This document shows, one piece after another, positions 56,553 through 64,000 of a stretch of DNA of 64,000 bases (the first letter of the stretch is position 1; each line of letters starts with the position of its first letter). This DNA comes from Polaromonas sp. (GTDB lineage Bacteria > Pseudomonadota > Gammaproteobacteria > Burkholderiales > Burkholderiaceae_C). The notes beneath the pieces were generated by a model. It was given only the letters and a program-made list of their open reading frames with translations. It made no database searches and had not been told where the DNA came from. The position numbers and the translations under genes were made by a program. The DNA is taken from positions 62,001 to 126,000 of the forward strand of contig NZ_JAAFGZ010000009.1 of assembly GCF_010365105.1 (NCBI RefSeq). Reading direction: 5' to 3'.

Positions 56553-56853
56553 AAATGCGAAGCCGCGAATCACCGCTCCCCTGAGCTGGCAATGCGGCCA
56601 AAATCCCTTATTGAGTACGGAACTTAGCTGTGGGCACAAACGGTTAGTTCAACCGTGCGCAAACCGCAGATTTTAGCGCTGCCCGGAAAGCTGCCCTCCA
56701 CGTGATCCCAATGGATGCAGTTTTCAGGTCTTCAGGGGGAAATTGAGCAAAGCCTGGGTATCGGCAGCCGTTTAAAGACAATGACGCTGAAAAACCAGGG
56801 AACGGCATCTACGATAATCAGAACGCCATGCCGACTCCCATCAAAAACTGACC
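56553..56853. other. 301-bp divergent spacer between secA and the DciA-like gene
   Basis: Should contain both promoters. I saw no recognisable element; a GATAAT at 56813-56818 is the best -10 for the plus strand but lacks a well-placed -35. Confidence 0.5.
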
Positions 56854-57168
56854 ATGCACAGACGTTTGCAATCCGCAGTGAGCTTGCACCAGGCGGCCGG
56901 CAATTCGCCGTCCCTGGCGCGGCTCACCGACTTGGTCCGTGAATCGAACCATCGGTTGAAAGCCATTGAAACGCTGATTCCTCCAGCCTTGCAATCGGCC
57001 GTCAAGGCAGGACCTATTGATGGTGAAAACTGGTGTCTTCTGGTGAGTGGCAATGCAGCTTCAGCAAAAATCCGGCAACTGATCCCGCTCATCCAGTCGA
57101 GCCTGTTGCGTCAGGGCTGGAAAGTGAAGTCCATCCGGCTGAAAATTTTGATCGCCAGGAAACCGTGA
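56854..57168 (+). CDS. DUF721 (DciA-like) protein
   Basis: 104 residues. LARLTDLVRESNHRLKAIETLIPPAL is the DUF721/DciA helix, followed by a KH-like fold (NWCLLVSGNAASAKIRQLIPLIQSSLLRQG). DciA-type proteins load the replicative helicase in bacteria that lack DnaC. The protein is shorter than typical DciA, and only the DUF721 core is present. Its position next to secA is conserved in several proteobacteria. Confidence 0.8.
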   Translation: MHRRLQSAVSLHQAAGNSPSLARLTDLVRESNHRLKAIETLIPPALQSAVKAGPIDGENWCLLVSGNAASAKIRQLIPLIQSSLLRQGWKVKSIRLKILIARKP

Positions 57169-57214
57169 AAGCTTGAGATGAAGCGAAATCCGGGAGTGGG
57201 GATTTTTGCATGAC

Positions 57215-57270
57215 GCTATTCAATAAATAGCAAACAATGCTTTCGTGGTATGCATAAGCCATGCTTTTTA
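57215..57270 (-). repeat. Dispersed stem-loop element, copy 12
   Basis: Core GCTATTCAATAAATAGC (57215-57231); the minus strand begins AAAAAGCATGGCTTATGC. Intergenic, between the DciA-like gene and tRNA-Thr; it may also act as a transcript end. Confidence 0.75.
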
Positions 57271-57285
57271 CGCAATTCCATTGAA

Positions 57286-57361
57286 TGGTGCCGCTTGTCG
57301 GAATCGAACTGACGACCTACCGCTTACAAGGCGGTTGCTCTACCAACTGAGCTAAAGCGGC
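57286..57361 (-). tRNA. tRNA-Thr (anticodon UGU)
   Basis: Minus strand: acceptor GCCGCTT/AAGCGGC, D arm GCTC-AGTTGGTA-GAGC, anticodon stem ACCGC/GCGGT around loop CTTGTAA (anticodon TGT), T arm with TTCGATT, discriminator A and encoded CCA. 76 bases. It lies 12 bp after the sspB stop and may be part of that transcript. Confidence 0.96.
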
Positions 57362-57373
57362 ACAAATCGTATT

Positions 57374-57925
57374 CTACTTCACACGCTTGAGTGAAGGACG
57401 TGGGCGGGTCGGCGGCCTGGGCGGTTCAGGCGCATCCGTTTTCTTGTGCCTGACTTTGCCGGTAGCATGCGTGTCCGGCACGTTTTCCACCAGTTGCATG
57501 ATCTTGCTGTCAGGCGTTTCCGATGAAGATTGGCCAGCCGGCAAGGCCTCCTGAACTGGCGCGGCAGGCTGTGATGCACGGGAGTCGCCGCTTCCCGCAG
57601 GCATTGTTTCGAGCGGAAACGCCATGCCTTGCCCATTTTCGCGCGCATAAATGGCGATCACATGGCTGATGGGCACCAGAATTTCACGCGCAGCGCCGCC
57701 AAAACGAGCCTTGAATTCTATGAACTCGTTCCCCAGGGTCAGGGAACTGGTGGCATCGAACCCAATGTTCAGCACGATCTCGTTATCTTTGACGTATTCA
57801 CGTGGCACTTGCACGGTGTTGTCCACCGATACGGCCACATAAGGCGTGAAACCGTTGTCGGTACACCATTCGTACAAGGCACGAATCAGGTAGGGACGGG
57901 TTGACGTGGCATTTGGTGCATTCAT
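57374..57925 (-). CDS. sspB: ClpXP protease specificity-enhancing factor SspB
   Basis: Adaptor that delivers ssrA-tagged proteins to ClpXP. 183 residues from ATG 57925. The folded domain (about 1-110) shows RPYLIRALYEWCTDNGFTPYV and a conserved FKARFGGAAREILVP strand. A flexible, acidic/proline-rich tail ends in a basic segment that binds ClpX. It is read after sspA and 42 bp away, the conserved sspA-sspB order. Confidence 0.94.
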   Translation of the reverse strand: MNAPNATSTRPYLIRALYEWCTDNGFTPYVAVSVDNTVQVPREYVKDNEIVLNIGFDATSSLTLGNEFIEFKARFGGAAREILVPISHVIAIYARENGQGMAFPLETMPAGSGDSRASQPAAPVQEALPAGQSSSETPDSKIMQLVENVPDTHATGKVRHKKTDAPEPPRPPTRPRPSLKRVK

Positions 57926-57967
57926 GAAGTCGGCCAAGTTGCTGATTCCTTTAAATTTGATGCGGGA

Positions 57968-58579
57968 TTATTTGCGCATCACCTTCTCGGAAGGCGTCAA
58001 TGCTTCGATGTAAGCGGGACGTGAAAAAATACGCTCGGCATACTTGAGCAGCGGTGCCGCATTTTTTGACAGGTCGATCCCGTAGTAATCCAGGCGCCAG
58101 AGCAGCGGTGCGATCGCCACGTCGAGCATCGAGAAATTGTCCCCGAGCATGAACTTGTTCTTCAGGAAAATGGGCGCGAGTTGCGTCAGGCGGTCACGAA
58201 TATGGGCGCGTGATTTTTCAAGCGCTTTTTCGTTCCCCTTGGAAGCACGGGACTCAAGGGCGCTGACGTGAACAAACAGTTCTTTTTCAAAATTCAGCAG
58301 AAACAGCCGAACCCGAGCGCGGTCCACCGGGTCACCGGGCATGAGCTGCGGGTGCGGGAAACGCTCGTCAATGTATTCGTTGATGATGTTCGACTCGTAC
58401 AGGATCAAGTCGCGCTCGACCAGAATGGGCACCTGACCGTAGGGATTCATCACATTGATGTCTTCAGGCTTGTTATACAGGTCAACATCGCGAATTTCAA
58501 AATCCATGCCTTTTTCAAACAATACGAAACGGCAGCGGTGCGAAAAAGGGCAGGTTGTACCTGAATAAAGGACCATCAT
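57968..58579 (-). CDS. sspA: Stringent starvation protein A (SspA)
   Basis: RNA-polymerase-associated protein with a glutathione-S-transferase fold; acts in stationary-phase and acid-stress gene control. 203 residues. The N-terminal thioredoxin-like domain starts MVLYSGTTCPFSHRCRFVLFEKGM; NPYGQVPILVERDLILYESNIINEYI is the family GST motif region; the C-terminal helical domain follows. Confidence 0.94.
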   Translation of the reverse strand: MMVLYSGTTCPFSHRCRFVLFEKGMDFEIRDVDLYNKPEDINVMNPYGQVPILVERDLILYESNIINEYIDERFPHPQLMPGDPVDRARVRLFLLNFEKELFVHVSALESRASKGNEKALEKSRAHIRDRLTQLAPIFLKNKFMLGDNFSMLDVAIAPLLWRLDYYGIDLSKNAAPLLKYAERIFSRPAYIEALTPSEKVMRK

Positions 58580-58656
58580 GATTCGGAACTCCTAAAAGCA
58601 AAAGAGTGGAAGGCTAAGATTCAAACCTTAGAACCGTCCACTCCGAAGGTACCAAT

Positions 58657-58683
58657 ATGCGCCAGGGAAACCCCCGGGCGCAT
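58657..58683. other. Strong hairpin between petC and sspA
   Basis: Arms ATGCGCC and GGCGCAT with an inner GGG/CCC, loop of a few bases, no T run. It may terminate petC transcription weakly or stabilise the mRNA end. Confidence 0.5.
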
Positions 58684-58698
58684 TGATCGGCACAAAAA

Positions 58699-59454
58699 CT
58701 ATTTGACGTCTTTCCAGAACGCCGCGTTGAGGCGCCAGGCCACAAAGCTCAGGCCAAGCAGAAACAGCAGCACCCATACACCGATGCGAACACGGGTATT
58801 TTGCACAGGCTCTGCCATCCACTGAAGATAACCGACAAGGTCGCCCATGGCCTGGTCGTATTGCAACGGGGTCATCGAACCCGGTGTGACCTGTTCCCAG
58901 CCCTTGAAAACGGCAACCTTGTGGCCATGCTCTTCCTTCTCGTCATACACCGGCTTGCGCACGCCCTGCAACTCCCACAGCACGTGCGGCATGGCCACGT
59001 TGGGGAAAGCCAGGTTGTTCCAGCCCGTTGCCTTGGTTTCGTCACGGTAGAAAGTGCGCATGTACGTGTACAGGTAATCTGCGCCCGAGCCGCCCGCGCC
59101 GGCACGTGAGCGGGCGATCACGGTCAAGTCGGGTGGCGTTCCGCCAAACCAGTCCTTGGCCTGTTTCGGATCGATCGCCGCCTTCATGGTTTCACCAACT
59201 TTTTCAGTCGTGAACAACAAGTTGTCCTTGATCTGCTGATCGGTCAGACCAATGTCCTTCAGTCGGTTGAAGCGCATGAAGGCTGCCGAGTGGCAGTTCA
59301 GGCAGTAGTTGACGAAAAGCTTGGCGCCATTTTGCAAGGCAGCCATGTCATTCGTCTTGTTGGGCGCCTTGTCCCAAACCATACCGCCTTCAGAGGCCTG
59401 CGCACCCGCCAGCAGACCCAGGGAAGTGATGAGGGCAAAAATTATTTTTTTCAT
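58699..59454 (-). CDS. petC: Ubiquinol-cytochrome c reductase cytochrome c1 subunit
   Basis: 251 residues. Signal peptide (about 1-20), the haem site CLNCH (51-55), and a C-terminal membrane anchor (about 222-243). The cytochrome c1 blocks NLAFPNVAMPHVLWELQG and MTPLQYDQAMGDLVGYLQW are present. It accepts electrons from the Rieske protein in the bc1 complex. It follows petB by 18 bp. Confidence 0.97.
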   Translation of the reverse strand: MKKIIFALITSLGLLAGAQASEGGMVWDKAPNKTNDMAALQNGAKLFVNYCLNCHSAAFMRFNRLKDIGLTDQQIKDNLLFTTEKVGETMKAAIDPKQAKDWFGGTPPDLTVIARSRAGAGGSGADYLYTYMRTFYRDETKATGWNNLAFPNVAMPHVLWELQGVRKPVYDEKEEHGHKVAVFKGWEQVTPGSMTPLQYDQAMGDLVGYLQWMAEPVQNTRVRIGVWVLLFLLGLSFVAWRLNAAFWKDVK

Positions 59455-59472
59455 GGTTGTAGCTTCCTGCTC

Positions 59473-60882
59473 TCAATGGGCCGCAAAAATAACGCGGTCG
59501 GGAACACGTTTGAAAGTGCCCAGCCGACTCCACCACGGCATTAGCAGGAAGAAACCGAAGTAGAACAAAGTGCCAACCTGGGAAACGCGCTCGCCGATCG
59601 CCGAAGGCGGCTGCACACCCAGATAACCCAGGATGAAGAAGTTGATCACGAAGATGCCGTAAAGGTATTTGTTCCAGCTTGGACGGTAGCGGATGGATTT
59701 GACTTCACTGTTGTCCAGCCATGGCAGGAAAAACAGGATGATGACGGCACCGCCCATGACCACGACGCCCCAGAATTTGGCATCGATCAACAGCATGGCG
59801 CCAACCAGCACCACGGCTGCGCCGACGATGATGGCCTTGAACAAGCCAGCGATGCGGGCTTTCAGCACCCCCAGCACGGCACCCAGGAGCACGCAGGCGA
59901 TCAATGCATACATCATTTCGCTGGTGATGGCGCGCAGCATTGAGTAATAAGGCGTGAAGTACCAGACCGGGGCAATGTGCAGCGGCGTTTTCAGCGGATC
60001 GGCCGGGATGAAGTTGTTGTACTCCAGGAAATAACCGCCAAATTCCGGTGCAAAGAAGATGATGGCGCTGAAAATCATCAGGAACAGGCTGACAGCAAAA
60101 ATGTCGTGCACCGTGTAGTACGGGTGGAATGGGATGGCGTCCAGCGGATGGCCGTTGGCATCACGCGGCGCGTTCGGGCCCTTGACTTCGACGCCATCGG
60201 GATTGTTGGAGCCGACTTCATGCAATGCAATGATGTGCGCCACGACCAGACCCAGCAGCACCAGCGGCACGGCAATCACGTGGAAGGCAAAGAAGCGGTT
60301 CAGCGTTGCATCGCCCACCACATAGTCGCCGCGAATCAGCAGGGCCAGGTCAGGACCGATGAACGGGATGGCGGCAAACAGGTTCACGATGACCTGGGCG
60401 CCCCAGTAGCTCATCTGGCCCCAGGGCAGAAGATAGCCCATGAAGGCTTCGGCCATCAGTGCCAGGAAAATCGCGCAGCCGAACACCCAGATCAACTCGC
60501 GCGGCTTGCGGTAACTGCCATAGATCAGTCCACGGAACATGTGCAGATAAACCACGACGAAAAAGGCCGAAGCGCCGGTGGAGTGCATGTAGCGGATCAG
60601 CCAGCCCCAGGGCACATCGCGCATGATGTATTCGACCGAGCCGAAAGCCAGCGATGCTTCAGGCTTGTAGTTCATCGTCAGGAAAATCCCGGTGACGATC
60701 TGAATGACCAGCACCAGCAGGGCCAGCGAACCGAAGATGTACCAAAAATTGAAGTTTTTCGGCGCGTAGTACTCGCTCATGTGCTCTTTGAAGAGCTTGC
60801 TGGCGGGGAAACGGTTGTCAACCCATGTCATTGCCTTGTCGGCAAGCGGGGCATCGGGGGAAATTTCTTTGAATACAGCCAT
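59473..60882 (-). CDS. petB: Ubiquinol-cytochrome c reductase cytochrome b subunit
   Basis: 469 residues, eight or more membrane helices, two b haems. Helix II and IV histidines are in RYMHSTGASAFFVVVYLHMFRG and NRFFAFHVIAVPLVLLGLVVAHIIALH. The PEWY-type quinol site reads APVWYFTPYYSML here, so the Glu is replaced. In the family this is PEWY or PDW/PxxW variants; the change to PVWY is notable. Confidence 0.96.
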   Translation of the reverse strand: MAVFKEISPDAPLADKAMTWVDNRFPASKLFKEHMSEYYAPKNFNFWYIFGSLALLVLVIQIVTGIFLTMNYKPEASLAFGSVEYIMRDVPWGWLIRYMHSTGASAFFVVVYLHMFRGLIYGSYRKPRELIWVFGCAIFLALMAEAFMGYLLPWGQMSYWGAQVIVNLFAAIPFIGPDLALLIRGDYVVGDATLNRFFAFHVIAVPLVLLGLVVAHIIALHEVGSNNPDGVEVKGPNAPRDANGHPLDAIPFHPYYTVHDIFAVSLFLMIFSAIIFFAPEFGGYFLEYNNFIPADPLKTPLHIAPVWYFTPYYSMLRAITSEMMYALIACVLLGAVLGVLKARIAGLFKAIIVGAAVVLVGAMLLIDAKFWGVVVMGGAVIILFFLPWLDNSEVKSIRYRPSWNKYLYGIFVINFFILGYLGVQPPSAIGERVSQVGTLFYFGFFLLMPWWSRLGTFKRVPDRVIFAAH

Positions 60883-60991
60883 AACTGATCCTGGTTCGGT
60901 GAGGTTCTTTGGCCTTGGATTGATACAGTGCGCTACGGCAGGGTTTCAAGGGCGGGCGGCAGGGTCTTTTTTGAAAAGAGGTAGCAGGCCT

Positions 60992-61618
60992 TCAAGCCTT
61001 CTTGTCTTCACCAATCAGCAGCTTTGCATCCGACAGGTACATATGGGGCGGGACTTCAAGGTTGTCAGGCGAAGGCTTGTTTTTATACACGCGCCCCGCC
61101 AGGTCGAACGTCGATCCATGGCAAGGACACAGGAAGCCGCCGTGCCAGTCATCAGGCAGCGATGGCTGCGCGCCGGTCTGGAACTTGTCGGAAGGCGAGC
61201 AGCCAAGGTGCGGGCAAATGCCTACCACCACCAAGGTGTCGGCCTTGATGGAACGGGTTTCATTGCGCGCGTATTCAGGGGTCCACTCAGGCAGCTTTCG
61301 TTCAGACTTGGGGTCTGCCAGCAGGTTGTCGACCTGGGGGAGGGACGCCAGCTGCTCGGGCGTGCGCTTGACGATCCAGACCGGTTTTCCACGCCATTCC
61401 ACGGTCATCTTTTCACCCGGCTTCAGGGCAGAAATATCGACCTCGATCGCAGCGCCCGTGGCTTTGGCGCGCTCGGACGGCTGGAAAGTGCTCACAAACG
61501 GCACGGCCACGGCGGCAACGCCTGCTCCGCCTACGGCACAGGTGGCGACGATCCAGTTTCTTTTATCTTTATCGACAGGCGCGCCGTGTGGCGCGCCCAT
61601 TACGCTTGCTTGGGTCAT
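60992..61618 (-). CDS. petA: Ubiquinol-cytochrome c reductase Rieske iron-sulfur subunit
   Basis: 208 residues. N-terminal membrane helix (about 21-45, with a Tat-like KDKRNW lead), then the Rieske fold with cluster ligands in CPHLGC (Cys135, His137, disulfide Cys140) and CPCHGS (Cys164, disulfide Cys166, His167). It carries electrons from quinol to cytochrome c1. It is the first gene of petABC; the 261 bp upstream, shared with divergent mscL, hold its promoter. Confidence 0.97.
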   Translation of the reverse strand: MTQASVMGAPHGAPVDKDKRNWIVATCAVGGAGVAAVAVPFVSTFQPSERAKATGAAIEVDISALKPGEKMTVEWRGKPVWIVKRTPEQLASLPQVDNLLADPKSERKLPEWTPEYARNETRSIKADTLVVVGICPHLGCSPSDKFQTGAQPSLPDDWHGGFLCPCHGSTFDLAGRVYKNKPSPDNLEVPPHMYLSDAKLLIGEDKKA

Positions 61619-61879
61619 GGAAGTCCTTCAAGAACTGGCTTGAAAAAGGAATAGTGGGGGGTCAACCCGCGATTGTAGCGGAGCAGGAAGTGATATTTGA
61701 AGGCTTTGCCATGGTTTGAGGTCATCCTTGTCCGGCCTTTTACAATTGAAAGGCACGCCTGCTTTGTTGCAAACAATGCTTCCAGGCAGCTTGTGAATAC
61801 GTGCAAAAGCTGCATAATTATTTCGCGGCTGCCGCAGTGCGGTGCCGGTATAACAATCACAAGGAACTGGAGTCAAACC

Positions 61880-62299
61880 ATGGGAATGATGCAGGAATTC
61901 AAGGAATTTGCCGTCAAGGGCAATGTGATGGACCTGGCCGTCGGTGTGATCATTGGAGGGGCTTTCGGCAAAATTGTCGATTCCATCGTCGGCGACCTGA
62001 TCATGCCGGTGGTCAGCAAGCTCTTTGGCGGGCTCGACTTCTCGAATTACTATGTTGCGATGGCCGGGCAGGCCGCAGGACTCCCGCTGGTCGAAGCAAA
62101 AAAGGCGGGCGCCGTCTTCGCCTATGGCAACTTCATCACGGTGGCGCTGAATTTCATCATCCTGGCTTTCATCATCTTCATGATGATCAAGCAGATGAAC
62201 CGCCTTCGTAAGCCCCGCCCGCTCGCCGCTCCGCCGGCCACGGCAGAAGACATCGTGCTGTTGCGTGAAATCCGCGACAGCCTGAAACGCCAGGTTTGA
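61880..62299 (+). CDS. mscL: Large-conductance mechanosensitive channel
   Basis: 139 residues from ATG 61880. Two membrane helices, the first with the pore motif [20 protein letters not shown] and VGDLIMP, the second about 83-103 ([17 protein letters not shown]). A C-terminal helical bundle follows. It releases solutes on hypo-osmotic shock. It is divergent from petA and converges with pdxA. Confidence 0.96.
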   Translation: MGMMQEFKEFAVKGNVMDLAVGVIIGGAFGKIVDSIVGDLIMPVVSKLFGGLDFSNYYVAMAGQAAGLPLVEAKKAGAVFAYGNFITVALNFIILAFIIFMMIKQMNRLRKPRPLAAPPATAEDIVLLREIRDSLKRQV

Positions 62300-62371
62300 C
62301 GCCCGCCCTCCATGCGCATCGATCAGCGCCGTGTTGATTCAGGGCGCAGCAAAAGATCCTTCAAATATGGG

Positions 62372-63424
62372 CTATGCAGCCTGCTGGCGCGCCATTCGGA
62401 TCGCGGCCAGCAGGCTGGATGGGTCTGCGTGGCCGGTGCCGGCAATGTCGAATGCCGTGCCATGGTCCGGGCTGGTGCGCACCAGTGGCAATCCGAGCGT
62501 GACGTTGACGCCCTGCTCCACCCCCAGGTATTTGACTGGAATCAGGCCCTGGTCGTGGTACATGGCCACCACCACGTCAAACTCGCCGGGCTTGGAGACG
62601 GTGTTGCGCGCACGCATGAACACCGTGTCCGGGGCAAAGGGGCCCCGCACATCCAGGCCTTCACGCAAGGCGGCCGCCATGGCGGGGGCAATGATCAATT
62701 GCTCCTCCGTGCCAAACAGCCCGCCCTCGCCGGCATGCGGATTCAGGCCCGCCACGGCAATGCGCGGCGGTCGCCCCAGACCGGCCCTAAGCGCATGGTG
62801 CGCGATGCGCAGGGTCTGCAGCACGTTGTCGAAGGTCACAGCGTCAATCGAATTTCTGAGAGACATGTGAATGCTCACCAGCACCGTCCTGAGTTCCTCA
62901 TTGGCCAGCATCATGCGCACCGGGACTTGGCTCACCGGTTTGCCCAGGAACGCGGCGGCCTCGGCCTGCAGCATTTCGGTATGGCCCGGGAAACGGGCCG
63001 CCCAGCCACCGGCGGCTGACAGGGCTTCCTTGTGAATCGGCGCCGTGACCATGGCGGCAGCCTCGCCCGCCAGCACGGCGCGGGCGGCCCAGACGATGCA
63101 GTCTGCCGCAGCCCTGCCGGCCAGTCCACTGATCTGTCCATAGGGAACCAGGGCAGGCAGTACGCATTTTTGCAGCACGCCGATGCAGTTCGGCGGCACC
63201 GCCGGCAGGTCGGCCAGCGAATCCAGTTCGGCTACCGGCATTGCCGGATTTCCGGATTGGAAGGCCACCAGCGCGCAAGCGCGGCGCAGCGTCGGCACGT
63301 CACCGACCACCACGCAGTCCGTCAGGTCCTGTGGTGACCGGGCGAAGGCCTTGGCGATGATTTCAGGGCCGATACCGGCGGCGTCGCCCATGGTGATGAG
63401 GAAAGGTCGGGTTGGGATGGTCAT
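62372..63424 (-). CDS. pdxA: PdxA family 4-hydroxythreonine-4-phosphate dehydrogenase
   Basis: 350 residues. MGDAAGIGPEI opens the NAD-binding part; metal and substrate ligands are in APIHKEAL, HMSLRNSID, and the C-terminal DHGTAFDIAGTGHAD. It belongs to the vitamin B6 synthesis family; the related PdxA2 group acts on 4-phosphothreonates, and the MGD start fits either. The ATG overlaps the stop of the upstream Nif3-like gene (ATGA), so the two are coupled. Confidence 0.82.
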   Translation of the reverse strand: MTIPTRPFLITMGDAAGIGPEIIAKAFARSPQDLTDCVVVGDVPTLRRACALVAFQSGNPAMPVAELDSLADLPAVPPNCIGVLQKCVLPALVPYGQISGLAGRAAADCIVWAARAVLAGEAAAMVTAPIHKEALSAAGGWAARFPGHTEMLQAEAAAFLGKPVSQVPVRMMLANEELRTVLVSIHMSLRNSIDAVTFDNVLQTLRIAHHALRAGLGRPPRIAVAGLNPHAGEGGLFGTEEQLIIAPAMAAALREGLDVRGPFAPDTVFMRARNTVSKPGEFDVVVAMYHDQGLIPVKYLGVEQGVNVTLGLPLVRTSPDHGTAFDIAGTGHADPSSLLAAIRMARQQAA

Positions 63425-64000
63425 GCAGGGTTGTCGATGTCAATGAACTGGTGATAAAGGCCGAATTGCGCCGCGACATGCGAGGCAAGCGCCGGCGCGC
63501 CGTAACGCTCCGAGGCATGGTGGCCGCAGGCAATGAAGGTCACGCCCATCTCGCGTGCAAGGTGCGCCTGCGGCTCTGAAATCTCGCCGGTGATGAAGGC
63601 ATCGGCGCTGGCGGCAATGGCAGACTCGAAATAGCCTTGCGCTCCGCCGCTGCACCAAGCTATTTTTTTGATAGCTGCTTGTGCCGGTCCCACCTGCGTA
63701 ACAGGCCTTTTCAACGTATTTTCAATGTGCCGGGCCAGATCGCCGGGGGTGGCAAAACTGCCGCCATCGCTTCGCCCACCCAAAAATCCCAGGCTCTGCT
63801 CGCCAAAGCAGCTAATGGTCGTCAAGCCCAGTTGCCGCCCCAGCTGCGCATTGTTGCCCAGCTCGGGATGCGCATCGAGCGGCAGGTGATAGGCAAACAG
63901 GCTGATGTCGTGGGCCAGCAGCAGCGCCAGCCGCTGCTTCATCCAGCCGGTCACGCGGCCGTCCTGGCCGCGCCAGAACAGGCCATGGTGCACAAAGATG
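63421..64000 (-). CDS. Nif3/YbgI family dinuclear metal centre protein, partial
   Basis: The 5' part is beyond the window; about 193 residues remain. HIFVHHGLFWRG and the AYHLPLDAHPELGNN stretch (metal ligands), then ITGEISEPQAHLAREMG and CGHHASERYG (metal ligands), define the NIF3 family, often annotated as GTP cyclohydrolase 1 type 2. Between two family blocks lies RPVTQVGPAQAAIKKIAWC, which is encoded by a dispersed stem-loop element. It is coupled to pdxA. The function is not established for the family. Confidence 0.9.
   Translation of the reverse strand, partial: IFVHHGLFWRGQDGRVTGWMKQRLALLLAHDISLFAYHLPLDAHPELGNNAQLGRQLGLTTISCFGEQSLGFLGGRSDGGSFATPGDLARHIENTLKRPVTQVGPAQAAIKKIAWCSGGAQGYFESAIAASADAFITGEISEPQAHLAREMGVTFIACGHHASERYGAPALASHVAAQFGLYHQFIDIDNPA
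63659..63713 (-). repeat. Dispersed stem-loop element, copy 13 (inside the Nif3 family gene)
   Basis: Perfect-palindrome core GCTATTTTTTTGATAGC (63659-63675) with the TGCTTGTGC tail and an AGGCCTTTT end. It is translated in frame. Confidence 0.85.

Overview
The window looks like a chromosomal core region of a betaproteobacterium of the order Burkholderiales, most likely family Comamonadaceae and perhaps a Polaromonas-like genus. I infer this from high GC, gene order (rsmD / M16 pair / ftsY / rpoH; coxBAC with its assembly genes; sspBA-petCBA; argJ-secA), protein style, and a short dispersed stem-loop element of a type I remember from this family. No database was consulted. There is no prophage, insertion sequence, CRISPR array or rRNA operon.

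Layout. 1-3575 (minus): partial rsmD and two M16 peptidase-like genes, divergent from ftsY. 3604-6487 (plus): ftsY, a small membrane protein and rpoH, with a near-perfect CIRCE operator before rpoH. 6565-16166 (mostly minus): an aa3-type cytochrome c oxidase cluster, read as ctaC, ctaD, a 40-codon assembly protein, ctaG, DUF2970, ctaE, SURF1, an Sco-like membrane thiol protein, ctaA, ctaB and sco, with one small DUF2909 gene on the opposite strand. 16281-24499: housekeeping genes (DUF2244, BioC-like methyltransferase, ComF, TrmL, MaoC-like, Kef-type antiporter, ornithine cyclodeaminase family, TRIC-type membrane protein) and a frameshifted TauE/SafE gene. 24595-30128: a beta-ketoadipate-type operon (pcaI, pcaJ, pcaF, an SDR and a Bug-type solute receptor) divergent from an IclR-family regulator. 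30180-34953: small genes, a dihaem cytochrome c, and a MoxR ATPase / small membrane protein / GNAT / VWA-like run. 35020-41030: tamA-tamB. 41107-49441: tRNA-Arg, tRNA-Pro, ispB, rplU-rpmA-obgE, proB, rppH with a CNP1-like gene, proS and a lytic transglycosylase. 49463-64000: CorC/CNNM protein, mutT, a DUF815 ATPase, argJ, secA, a DciA-like gene, tRNA-Thr, sspB-sspA, petC-petB-petA, mscL, pdxA and a partial Nif3 family gene.

How the genes work together. The cytochrome bc1 complex (petABC) and the oxidase with haem A synthesis (ctaA, ctaB) and copper delivery (sco, ctaG, SURF1) form the terminal part of an aerobic respiratory chain. secA, ftsY, tamA/tamB and the lytic transglycosylase serve export and the envelope. 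The pca-type operon sends 3-oxoadipate into the TCA cycle. rpoH, sspA/sspB and HrcA control at CIRCE concern the stress response.

I found no convincing undescribed multi-gene system. The most interesting signal is repeat biology: a roughly 115-bp GC-rich repeat is carried in frame inside an M16 peptidase-like gene, and 13 copies of a 45-60 bp GCTAT...ATAGC element are scattered through the window, seven of them inside open reading frames where they supply protein sequence.
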